DNA of 12,601 nt from CAYMDJ01 sp964537525 (GCA_964537525.1 CAZIAB010000025.1:1-12601), one strand, 5' to 3'; counted from the first letter of the stretch, positions 7,369 through 12,601 are shown. Notes: a model not told the origin generated them from the letters alone. Numbers and translations are program-made.

Positions 7369-7812
7369 TCATTCGGCTATGTGGCTGCTTACCAGGCTGA
7401 CGATGTCGGGGATTGAGCGCTTTACAGGGCCGCTCATCCTCTTGTTGAAGCCGATTGTCTTGGGCTGGACACCGAAGAACAAAAGTTTGAACTTCATCTT
7501 CCTCTGGAGGAAATCGATGAACAGCGTCAGGGGGAGCTTATGGGTCGAGAGGGAATGCTTCCTTATGGTGTGGTAGTCAATCTGCCTCACCTCCCCGGGA
7601 TATCCGCTCATCTCAACGGAATCTATGATAATCATCTTGTCCGGGCGGAAGGTCTCTATGCTCCTCACGAAGCTCTCGGGACTTGCCTGGACGTTTAGGA
7701 GGAGGACGTCCTTCTCATCAGAATATGTCTTCTCCAGCTCATCTATTACTGCAGGGCCTATCCCGTCGTCGCCCCTTATCCTGTTCCCTACGCCAAGAAC
7801 GCAGACCTTCAT
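7369..7812 (-). CDS. hydrogenase maturation endopeptidase (HycI/HyaD family, M52)
   Basis: This 147-aa protease is expected to trim the C-terminus of the hydrogenase large subunit after nickel insertion. The N-terminus shows GVGNRIRGDDGIGP at 7-20. Asp16, Asp64 (in IIIDSVEM) and His91 (in STHKLPL) line up with the metal-binding Asp/Glu16, Asp62 and His90/93 of E. coli HycI/HybD. The natural partner is MbhL, whose gene has a HycE-like C-terminal tail and lies nearby on the other strand. It converges on mbhN with no spacing. A TATA-like box about 24 bases upstream of the ATG predicts a leaderless transcript. Confidence 0.93.
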   Translation of the reverse strand: MKVCVLGVGNRIRGDDGIGPAVIDELEKTYSDEKDVLLLNVQASPESFVRSIETFRPDKMIIIDSVEMSGYPGEVRQIDYHTIRKHSLSTHKLPLTLFIDFLQRKMKFKLLFFGVQPKTIGFNKRMSGPVKRSIPDIVSLVSSHIAE

Positions 7813-7875
7813 GGCTAAGAATTGTCAGGGTGATATAAAAAGCAAACTATTTAAGAAATCCATCCAACTATCAGC
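7813..7875. promoter_or_regulatory. divergent promoters, endopeptidase (-) and PH-domain gene (+)
   Basis: A 63-base gap separates two divergent start codons. On the - strand TTTTATATC (7832-7840) is centred about 24 bases from the endopeptidase ATG. On the + strand TATTTAA (7848-7854) is centred 25 bases from the ATG at 7876. Both predict leaderless transcripts. The boxes lie only seven bases apart, so the two initiation complexes may compete. Confidence 0.6.
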
Positions 7876-8445
7876 ATGAAAGCGAGGATAGGGGAGGATT
7901 TCAGGCCCGCGCCGGAGTTCAGGAAGCTCTATTACATATACTTCACTCCGGTGTTGCTTTTCCTGATTTTCCTGCTGGTGTTCCCGCTCACGATGTTTGC
8001 GGTGCCGACCCTTTTCTTATTGGGTATCATGTTCTTTTTGCCACTCCTGCTGATTATTCTTTTCATATTATACTGGATACCCAAGTATTACCACTCGATG
8101 AGGTACAAGCTCACCAGGGACGAGATGACCTGGAGGAGGGGTGTCTGGTTCAGGAACACCGGAATCGTTCCCTACAACAGGATAACCAACGTGGACATAA
8201 CCCAGGGCCCGGTATCCAGGTCTCTGGGGATAGCCGCCCTCAAGATACAGACCGCGGGATATTCGGGACAGACCACGAGGACCTCTGAGATAAAGATAGA
8301 GGGCGTGAGAGGGTTTGAGGAGATGAGGGAGTTCATTATGGAACTGGTGAGGGGCAGGAAGCCCGTTGCCGTGGAAACGTACGAATCATCGGACCCGGTC
8401 CTGAGGGAGCTGGTAAAGATAAGGAAGCTTCTTGGGAAGAGATAG
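7876..8445 (+). CDS. bPH2-domain (YdbS/DUF304-like) membrane protein
   Basis: This 189-aa protein has two adjacent hydrophobic helices (about 21-45 and 47-68), followed by a bacterial-type pleckstrin-homology domain from about 75 to 158. The domain shows the usual pattern: YKLTRDEMTWRRGVW at 77-91, VPYNRITNVDITQGPVSR at 98-115, then a final helix. Proteins of this family sit in the membrane and their substrate is unknown. The C-terminal tail at 160-189 is charged. No link to hydrogenase is visible beyond position. The start at ATG 7876 fits a TATA-like box 25 bases upstream. Confidence 0.8.
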   Translation: MKARIGEDFRPAPEFRKLYYIYFTPVLLFLIFLLVFPLTMFAVPTLFLLGIMFFLPLLLIILFILYWIPKYYHSMRYKLTRDEMTWRRGVWFRNTGIVPYNRITNVDITQGPVSRSLGIAALKIQTAGYSGQTTRTSEIKIEGVRGFEEMREFIMELVRGRKPVAVETYESSDPVLRELVKIRKLLGKR

Positions 8446-8446
8446 A

Positions 8447-8476
8447 GTTTTTAACCTTCACTACCAATATCTAAGC
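8447..8476 (+). promoter_or_regulatory. hypC promoter
   Basis: GTTTTTAACC (8447-8456) starts two bases after the stop codon of the upstream gene and is centred about 26 bases from the hypC ATG. This suggests that hypC has its own leaderless transcript rather than depending on the upstream gene. Confidence 0.6.
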
Positions 8477-8695
8477 ATGTGCATGGCATGCCCCCAGAAG
8501 GTCGTGGCTTATGAAGATGGCGAGGCTCTGGTAGAGTTCGGAGGCAAACGGAACAAGGTGAAGTCCCCGATTCCCCTCGCAAGGGGGGAGTTCGTCCTGT
8601 GCCAGGCCGGTTTCGTGGTGAAGAAGGTCCCTCCTGAGACGGCAGAGGACATGCTCAGGGAATTCTCAGAGCTTAATGACTGGACAGGCCAGTAA
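8477..8695 (+). CDS. hypC: hydrogenase assembly chaperone HypC/HupF
   Basis: This 72-aa chaperone carries the Fe(CN)2CO unit with HypD and delivers it to the large-subunit precursor. The N-terminus MCMACPQKVV has the essential Cys2 exposed after Met removal, and Pro6. The later conserved block reads GEFVLCQAGFVVKKV (37-51). Most HypC proteins have a His in this block (VLVHxGF; His51 in E. coli, reported as important), and here it is Gln43, with Cys42 beside it. An extra Cys also sits at position 5. The ATG at 8477 is fixed by the Cys2 motif and by a TATA-like box 26 bases upstream; a frame starting at 8432 is rejected. The identity is clear; the altered His makes the function worth checking. 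Confidence 0.93.
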   Translation: MCMACPQKVVAYEDGEALVEFGGKRNKVKSPIPLARGEFVLCQAGFVVKKVPPETAEDMLREFSELNDWTGQ

Positions 8696-8989
8696 TCATT
8701 CCATAGCGTCGCTGACCTTTCCCTGCATCTCCTTGTGTTTCAGACCCCTCTGCTCAAGCGCTCCTGACATATTGGGGCCGAAACTTCCTGCCACCACCTT
8801 TTCAACCTTCCTGTCCGCAAGCATCTTCGCTACGGCAAAACCTGCCCCTCCACCACCGACTGCAAACGGATTCTCTATGGTTTCTGAGAGTTTACCACCC
8901 TCAAAAACGAGGTAATAGGGAGCACGCCCTGCCTGCTGGCTTATCTTCGATGACTCTTCCTTTCCCATGGAAGCAACTGCAATCCTCAT
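8696..8989 (-). CDS. NifX/NafY-like dinitrogenase FeMo-cofactor family protein
   Basis: This 97-aa protein is of the PF02579 (NifX/NifB C-terminal/MTH1175-like) type. Recognisable features are MRIAVAS at the start, GRAPYYLV at 27-34, ENPFAVGGGGAGFAVAKML (39-57) and VVAGSFGPN (about 65-73). Many relatives have HFGRAPYF; here the His-Phe before Gly is replaced (QQAGRAPYY). Small members of this family bind metal clusters, but their role in organisms without nitrogenase is unknown. No nitrogenase gene is visible. ATG 8989 is supported by GGAGGTGA just upstream and an ATGA overlap with the permease gene. It is the last gene of a three-gene operon and abuts the hypC stop codon. Confidence 0.85.
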   Translation of the reverse strand: MRIAVASMGKEESSKISQQAGRAPYYLVFEGGKLSETIENPFAVGGGGAGFAVAKMLADRKVEKVVAGSFGPNMSGALEQRGLKHKEMQGKVSDAME

Positions 8990-9489
8990 TCTCTCACCTC
9001 CGCAAGTTTTCCTACTATCAATCCGTTGATTATTGAGAATAGAATCATATAAAAGCTTAGGACGAGCGTGAAGGCCCAGCCGAAATAGTATATCATCAGC
9101 GGCATCATGGGAATCTTGACTGCCCGGTTGTAGAGGAAAGCCGCTATCAGGGAGTGTTTCATCCCCTTCTCCCTGAGGTCGGCAAGCAGGGGATACCACA
9201 TGTATATGGGACCTGAGGAGAGAATGCCTCCTGCCATGGCTATAAGCCATCCCTTAACACCTGAACCCTTTCCCATGTGTTGGACTATCCTCTTTGGGGT
9301 GAGGATTATGTTCGATACGAAGATGAGGCCGAAGACCAGGAGGATGACAGGAATAATGGTCCATAATATGTTTAGTGTGTAGTAGAGCGCGGAAAACACC
9401 AGATTGGTGTCAGCAAGCGCGGCTGCAAGGTAGGAGAGGAAGACTATCAGGAAGAACGTCCATTTGCTGAGGAGTTTCTGTTTCATCAT
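8986..9489 (-). CDS. permease, C-terminal half (ArsP/DUF318 family, UPF0718)
   Basis: This 167-aa protein has five or more predicted helices. It contains GGILSSGPIYMWYPLLADL (87-105) and, after NRA, KIPMMPL (125-131), typical of the second half of ArsP/DUF318 permeases. The full-length family is roughly 300-350 aa. The preceding gene encodes the other half, so the permease is made as two chains, 142 + 167 aa. The substrate is unknown; some ArsP relatives export organoarsenicals. The start is ATG 9489, or 9486 since two Met codons are adjacent, with GGGGGTG upstream and an ATGA overlap with the previous gene. It ends in an ATGA with the NifX-like gene. Confidence 0.78.
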   Translation of the reverse strand: MMKQKLLSKWTFFLIVFLSYLAAALADTNLVFSALYYTLNILWTIIPVILLVFGLIFVSNIILTPKRIVQHMGKGSGVKGWLIAMAGGILSSGPIYMWYPLLADLREKGMKHSLIAAFLYNRAVKIPMMPLMIYYFGWAFTLVLSFYMILFSIINGLIVGKLAEVRE

Positions 9490-9914
9490 GCGAGCACCCC
9501 CAGGGTCAGGACGACGAGGATTGCAGCTATTATCGCGGTCAGGAAGCTGACAAGGTTCCTAGCCAGGGAGAACCTTTTCCCCAGCATAAGGGATTCGGCA
9601 GGCAGCTGGACCAGGCCGACGGTCACCCAGCTCAGGATGAAGGCGGTTATAGCAACCATGCCGATGCCCTGTGCGAGAAGCTCTCCCCCTATTATGTATG
9701 AATTGAGCGGGTTGCCTGTTGTGATGCTGCCGAACACCGCTCCCAGGAAGGGGTCGAGAACAAGGTTGCCTGTAAAAACAGAGGAGTATAGTGATTTCGG
9801 GACGGATTTTATGAAGAGGCTTATCAGGAGGAGCATTCCCAGAAGGATTGGCATGTTCTGCTTGAAGCTGCTCCAGGTCTTCAGCGCGGATTCCCTGTAT
9901 ATCTCGCTGACCAT
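9486..9914 (-). CDS. permease, N-terminal half (ArsP/DUF318 family, UPF0718)
   Basis: This 142-aa hydrophobic protein has about four helices. The segment GSITTGNPLNSYIIGGEL (62-79) followed by a glycine and a helix AITAFILSWVTVGLVQLP (88-105) is the first-half counterpart of the GxLSxGPIY motif in the downstream gene, as expected for the internally repeated ArsP/DUF318 fold. It lacks the second repeat. The stop codon overlaps the start of the second half in ATGA. It is the first gene of a - strand operon (permease half, permease half, NifX-like). A TATA-like box centred about 27 bases upstream predicts leaderless transcription. Confidence 0.75.
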   Translation of the reverse strand: MVSEIYRESALKTWSSFKQNMPILLGMLLLISLFIKSVPKSLYSSVFTGNLVLDPFLGAVFGSITTGNPLNSYIIGGELLAQGIGMVAITAFILSWVTVGLVQLPAESLMLGKRFSLARNLVSFLTAIIAAILVVLTLGVLA

Positions 9915-9950
9915 AGAAATATAATGCCTAACTGACTATTATAATTTGTT
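9915..9950. promoter_or_regulatory. overlapping divergent promoters, permease operon (-) and HypC-like/hypA operon (+)
   Basis: Only 36 bases separate the two start codons. AAATATAAT (9917-9925) is the likely TATA box for the + strand gene at 9951. The reverse complement of ATTATAATTT (9938-9947) is the likely box for the - strand gene at 9914. Together they form a near-palindrome around GCCTAACTGACT. Each box lies close to the other transcript's start, so simultaneous initiation in both directions seems unlikely. Confidence 0.55.
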
Positions 9951-10586
9951 ATGTCAAACTATCCAGGTGACTTTGACGGCTTCCACCTCTTCCTGAGGTT
10001 TGCTGACGGGTGCAGGCACTACCTCGCCGACAGGGGAGTCATCTCCGCAGAGGACAGCGAAGCCATTTCCAGGTATCTCAGGAACCGGCATGAAATTCCT
10101 TCGGAGGATTTGGTCAGGAAGATTTACTACATGGCATATCCTGACCTGGCCAGGATAATGGAGGAAGAGGGGAGACGCTCCCCTTTCGAGAGGGATGCCG
10201 TTCGGAGGTTCTGCCTGATAGACCACAACACAAGGAAGTTCAGGGAAGGGAATCTCGTATGCATTGCCTATCCGGGAAGGGTCCTGGAGGAAGGGAAGAG
10301 GGCAAGGCCTGCGGGCCGCGATAAGAGTGTCCTTGAACAGGTTTATGAGGCAAGGGTCTCCCTGGAGCCGGTAACGGGAATCCTGACGCTGGAACCGGAC
10401 ATCCCGCTCAAGAAAGGCGACTTCGTAATGGTGCACAGGCTGAAGGTTATAGAGAAGCTCCCGAAGGTTTGGTATGACCGTGCCACCGGGCACCTCCAGG
10501 AGCTTGGCCTGGACAAGACATTTAAGTTTCCCAGGGCAGCAATAAAGTATCTCGAGAAGCTGGACGGGAAGGGAGACGTGATGTGA
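9951..10586 (+). CDS. two-domain protein with C-terminal HypC-like barrel, coupled to hypA
   Basis: This 211-aa protein has a name I do not know. Residues 1-98 are charged and probably helical (for example HLFLRFADGCRHYLADRG at 12-29) and match nothing I recognise. Residues 101-172 resemble HypC: VCIAYPGRVLEE at 103-114 parallels the HypC start M-C-x-A-x-P-G-K/R-V, and GDFVMVHRLKVIEKL at 156-170 parallels GDYVLVHxGxAIxKL. Thus Cys104, Pro108, Gly109 and His162 would match the key HypC residues, with about 15 extra residues (around 115-130) in the first loop. Unlike HypC, the Cys is internal. Its TGA overlaps the hypA ATG (TGATG), so a role in hydrogenase maturation is likely. The HypC resemblance is my reading by eye. 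Confidence 0.65.
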   Translation: MSNYPGDFDGFHLFLRFADGCRHYLADRGVISAEDSEAISRYLRNRHEIPSEDLVRKIYYMAYPDLARIMEEEGRRSPFERDAVRRFCLIDHNTRKFREGNLVCIAYPGRVLEEGKRARPAGRDKSVLEQVYEARVSLEPVTGILTLEPDIPLKKGDFVMVHRLKVIEKLPKVWYDRATGHLQELGLDKTFKFPRAAIKYLEKLDGKGDVM

Positions 10587-10912
10587 TGCACGAATTAACG
10601 GCTGTCATGAAGGTGATTGACGAGATAAAGGGGATGGAGCCCAGGCCGGATAAGGTCAGGATTACCATGGGAAAGATGCTCGGGTCGGCAAAGGGCTTCG
10701 AGGGCATGTTCAGGGAATACACGCACGGGACTCCTCTCCAGGGGATAGGAATAGAGATTGTCCAGAAGGACGTCAATATAAAATGTCCTCACTGCAAATT
10801 CGAGGGAACGTTCAGGGTGGTGGAGCACATCCATTTCGTCAGGTGCCCCATGTGCGGCAAGGTCGCTGACATAATAACGGGCAACGAGCTGAGGGTCGAG
10901 AGGGTGAACTAG
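10586..10912 (+). CDS. hypA: hydrogenase nickel incorporation protein HypA
   Basis: This 108-aa nickel metallochaperone delivers Ni to the hydrogenase large subunit together with HypB. The N-terminus is MHELTAV, with the nickel-binding His2, and the zinc site consists of Cys67 and Cys70 (CPHC) and Cys87 and Cys90 (CPMC). Length is normal. I place the start at the ATG at 10586, not at the GTG at 10583, because HypA needs Met-His at its N-terminus. The start overlaps the stop of the HypC-like gene as TGATG, which implies translational coupling. hypB, hypD, hypE and hypF are not in the window. Confidence 0.95.
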   Translation: MHELTAVMKVIDEIKGMEPRPDKVRITMGKMLGSAKGFEGMFREYTHGTPLQGIGIEIVQKDVNIKCPHCKFEGTFRVVEHIHFVRCPMCGKVADIITGNELRVERVN

Positions 10913-10988
10913 AACCCTTTTACTGCTAACCATTTCGCCGTTAACCACAAGGCAGGTAACAACAACGAATCTCACTTGCTGCCAAAAG

Positions 10989-11016
10989 CGTTCGCGGAAA
11001 AGCGAATGTAATTTTT
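10989..11016 (+). terminator. hairpin followed by T5, possible terminator
   Basis: CGTTCGC (10989-10995) and GCGAATG (11002-11008) can pair over seven bases with one G-U pair around a GGAAAA loop. TTTTT follows at 11012-11016. This could end the hypA operon or form part of a small RNA. Confidence 0.4.
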
Positions 11017-11023
11017 GCTTGTT

Positions 11024-11085
11024 GCTTCTCGGCTTGAGACCATGAAAACAGAACCGAGCGACAGCGTCCGTAAGCCGAGGAAAGC
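11024..11085. ncRNA. possible structured RNA, 12-bp closing stem
   Basis: GCTTCTCGGCTT (11024-11035) pairs with AAGCCGAGGAAAGC (11072-11085): eight perfect pairs, one G-U, one A-U, a two-A bulge, then two more G-C/C-G pairs. The loop of 36 bases contains a second CCGAG (11054-11058), which could pair alternatively with CTCGG. On the - strand a TATATAG box (11106-11112) would place a transcript start near 11083, just at the stem. No known RNA family is recognised, and the element may instead be a terminator or leader. Confidence 0.3.
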
Positions 11086-11114
11086 TTTAAGGCATTCTAT
11101 GACAACTATATAAC

Positions 11115-12035
11115 GTGGTGTCCTGGATGAAGAAGGAAGGTTTGGGGACTGTTCTTGCGTTCATTACCGCGATAATAAGCGGTTTTGCCATTCCGGTCAA
11201 CAAGATGTTCGTCGTTGACATTGACCCCATCGTTTTCACTGCGGTGAGGGCCATCATAATAGGCGTGATATTCTTCTTCCTGGCGGGGATGCAGTGCAGG
11301 TTCAAACTTTCCGGCTTCAAGAAAACCAAATGGCCATGGCTACTCCTGATAGGAATCGTAGGCGGGGGGATTGCGTTCGCGCTTTACTTCTCCGGCCTCG
11401 CACTGACCACCTCAGGAAGGGCGGCCTTCCTGCACAAGAGCCTTCCGGTTTACGTCTCCGTGTTCGCATACCTCTTCCTCAAGGAAAGGGTGACGAAGAG
11501 GCAGAACATCGCCCTCCTCATCATGCTGATAGGGACGTTCTCCATCCTTGCCGGCGGGGTCAATCCCGCGCAGTTGTGGGCAGACCCCTCCACAGGAGAC
11601 CTTCTCGTCCTGGTGGGAACCATTCTCTGGGGCGTCGAGAGCACCATAGCAAAGAAGGCGATGCTCAAGGAGGAATCCAGCTTCACAGTGACCTTCGCCA
11701 GGATGTTCTTCGGTGGGGTCTTCCTGTTCGGTGTCGTTCTCCTTATGGGGAACCTTGAGGTTATGATGAACCTGAGCGCCCAGGAGGTAACCAATCTCCT
11801 GATATCCACGACTTTCCTCTTCGGCTACGTCCTGTTCTGGTACGCCTCCCTGAAGTACATCAACGTCTCAAAGGCGGCAATCATTCTCCTGTTCGCGCCA
11901 GTCATAAGCCTCTCCCTCGGGGCGTGGTGGTACGGAGAACCGGTCTCCATGCTGCAGGGAATCGGCTCATTCGTCATACTGATAGGCGCATATCTGGTCT
12001 CGGGAGTGAAGAGCGGGTTCTCTTCGGGTGTATAA
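11115..12035 (+). CDS. EamA/DMT-family transporter
   Basis: This 306-aa membrane protein has ten predicted helices and two EamA repeats (about 11-147 and 161-299). Features typical of the family include ISGFAIPVNK in helix 1, AVRAIIIGVIFF at 43-54, YFSGLALTTSGRAAFL near 91-106, the FLKERVTKRQ loop at the end of the first repeat, and ILWGVESTIAKKAM opening the second. The substrate cannot be told; relatives export metabolites and amino acids. GTG 11115 is favoured by a TATA-like box 27 bases upstream; GTG 11118 and ATG 11127 are alternatives. It converges on the next gene with no gap. Confidence 0.85.
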   Translation: MVSWMKKEGLGTVLAFITAIISGFAIPVNKMFVVDIDPIVFTAVRAIIIGVIFFFLAGMQCRFKLSGFKKTKWPWLLLIGIVGGGIAFALYFSGLALTTSGRAAFLHKSLPVYVSVFAYLFLKERVTKRQNIALLIMLIGTFSILAGGVNPAQLWADPSTGDLLVLVGTILWGVESTIAKKAMLKEESSFTVTFARMFFGGVFLFGVVLLMGNLEVMMNLSAQEVTNLLISTTFLFGYVLFWYASLKYINVSKAAIILLFAPVISLSLGAWWYGEPVSMLQGIGSFVILIGAYLVSGVKSGFSSGV

Positions 12036-12554
12036 CTAGGTGTTCATCGCTTGGGTATAAAGCCCTGTTATCGTGTCTCCACCCGAGCAGACGCAGGAGC
12101 AGTCGCCATCGCATTCTATGAAGAGCGGGTCGTCGCAATGGACCTCAACCCCGTTGCACCAGCAGTGGGTAGATGGGTCGCAGTCAGGGTTACCGCACTG
12201 CGGGAGGTCGGGATTGAATACGCACTGGTCCGGGTGCTGCGGGTCGCAGGTCCCGTAGGAGACGAGGTTGTAGACCCCGTAAGCAGTGTAGAATAGGGAC
12301 ACGAACAGTGCTATGGTGAATACCCACGATATTGCCTCGAAGTGTTTGTGGACTGCCCTCGCGAGGCCGGTATGCCTCTTCATCAGGGCAGAGGTTACCT
12401 TGCTCTTGACCTTCTGGTCAAACCCGGTGTCGCATGGCCTCATGGTTATCCTCCTTCCCACGCAGAAGAAGGCCTCCTTTGCCCAGTAACGATACCTGGC
12501 AGAGAATATGCTCAGTATCCCCAGGACGACCATAGCTACGAGACACGCACTCAT
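12036..12554 (-). CDS. cysteine-rich small membrane protein, unknown function
   Basis: I do not recognise a named family with certainty. This 172-aa protein has two predicted membrane helices (about 2-19 and 77-98). Between them lies a basic segment with Cys31 and Cys41 (VGRRITMRPC). After the second helix comes a tail of about 70 residues with 11 cysteines at 103, 111, 120, 125, 131, 133, 140, 148, 152, 154 and 156, in patterns such as GTCDPQHPDQCVFNP and DGDCSCVCSG. By positive-inside reasoning the tail faces outside, where cysteines could form disulfides or hold metal. Starting at ATG 12554, it has two possible TATA-like boxes. It is convergent with the transporter. Confidence 0.75.
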   Translation of the reverse strand: MSACLVAMVVLGILSIFSARYRYWAKEAFFCVGRRITMRPCDTGFDQKVKSKVTSALMKRHTGLARAVHKHFEAISWVFTIALFVSLFYTAYGVYNLVSYGTCDPQHPDQCVFNPDLPQCGNPDCDPSTHCWCNGVEVHCDDPLFIECDGDCSCVCSGGDTITGLYTQAMNT

Positions 12555-12570
12555 GTTATCACTACGCCTT

Positions 12571-12600
12571 TGATTAATTGTCTTTAGTGGGATAAAAAGA
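12571..12600 (-). promoter_or_regulatory. candidate promoter for the cysteine-rich protein
   Basis: On the - strand TCTTTTTATC (12591-12600) would place transcription start near 12569, giving a leader of about 15 bases. CAATTAATCA (12571-12580) is centred only about 21 bases from the ATG, which is somewhat too close. The window ends here, so upstream elements cannot be seen. Confidence 0.35.
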
Positions 12601-12601
12601 T

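Larger units (their letters stand above)
10913..11114. other. 202-base intergenic region with inverted repeats
   Basis: There is no convincing coding frame here. TTTT at 10918-10921, just after the hypA stop, may end the hypA transcript. Two inverted repeats follow (10989-11008 and 11024-11085). A TATA-like CTTTAAG at about 11085-11091 is centred 27 bases before the GTG at 11115 and would serve the transporter gene. CTATATAAC at 11106-11114 would read as a TATA box on the - strand. Confidence 0.5.

Noticed and set aside
8696..8989. evidence of nitrogen fixation from the NifX-like protein
   Set aside because: The PF02579 family is common in archaea without nitrogenase, and no nifHDK gene is in the window.
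8990..9250. N-terminal extension of the NifX-like frame (start at 9250)
   Set aside because: It overlaps the permease gene, encodes unrelated residues, and the ATG at 8989 has GGAGGTGA and the family start.
9486..9489. a frameshift splitting a single permease gene
   Set aside because: Considered, but each half has its own start, the second has a GGGGGTG site, and the junction is a clean ATGA like others in this genome. A native split is more likely, though not proven.
10595..10975. 126-aa - strand frame over hypA and the following gap
   Set aside because: It is a shadow of hypA in the opposite strand, with no recognisable domain and no promoter signal.
10913..11114. tRNA or CRISPR repeat in the hypA-transporter gap
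   Set aside because: No T-loop GGTTCGAATCC-like sequence, cloverleaf or repeated spacer pattern is seen; only two inverted repeats are present.
11294..11758. 154-aa + strand frame inside the transporter gene
   Set aside because: It is rich in Arg and Pro, as out-of-frame reads of this gene are, and it overlaps a clear EamA protein.

Overview
The window is archaeal. It carries a full Pyrococcus-type membrane-bound hydrogenase (Mbh) operon. Gene starts have TATA-like boxes about 24-29 bases upstream, so most first genes look leaderless, while genes inside operons use GGAGG-type ribosome binding sites. Codons favour AGG/AGA for Arg and ATA for Ile. The lineage cannot be fixed from sequence alone; a hydrogen-producing euryarchaeal or DPANN-type anaerobe would fit.

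Region 1 (64-7368, + strand) is a 14-gene operon in the order mbhA to mbhN. An Mrp-antiporter-like module (MbhA, B, C, D, E, F, G, H) is followed by linker MbhI, hydrogenase small subunit MbhJ, NuoC-like MbhK, large subunit MbhL, NuoH-like MbhM and a 2[4Fe-4S] ferredoxin subunit MbhN. All 13 junctions overlap, eight of them as ATGA. The expected role is oxidation of reduced ferredoxin with H2 evolution, coupled to proton and sodium transport.

Region 2 (7369-10912) is mainly hydrogenase maturation. A HycI/HyaD-type maturation endopeptidase (- strand) abuts mbhN. Divergent from it is a two-helix bPH2-domain membrane protein, followed by hypC. A - strand operon then carries a permease split into two genes and a NifX-like protein. 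Divergent from that operon is an unusual 211-aa protein whose C-terminal half I read as a HypC-like barrel, translationally coupled to hypA. The HypC-like pair is the most unusual part of the window: the stand-alone HypC has the N-terminal Cys but Gln in place of the conserved His, whereas the fused HypC-like domain has an internal Cys and keeps the His.

Region 3 (10913-12601) holds a 202-base gap with inverted repeats that may be a terminator and/or a small structured RNA, an EamA/DMT-family transporter (+), and a convergent cysteine-rich small membrane protein (-) of unknown function. All three convergent gene pairs in the window meet stop codon to stop codon with no base between them.
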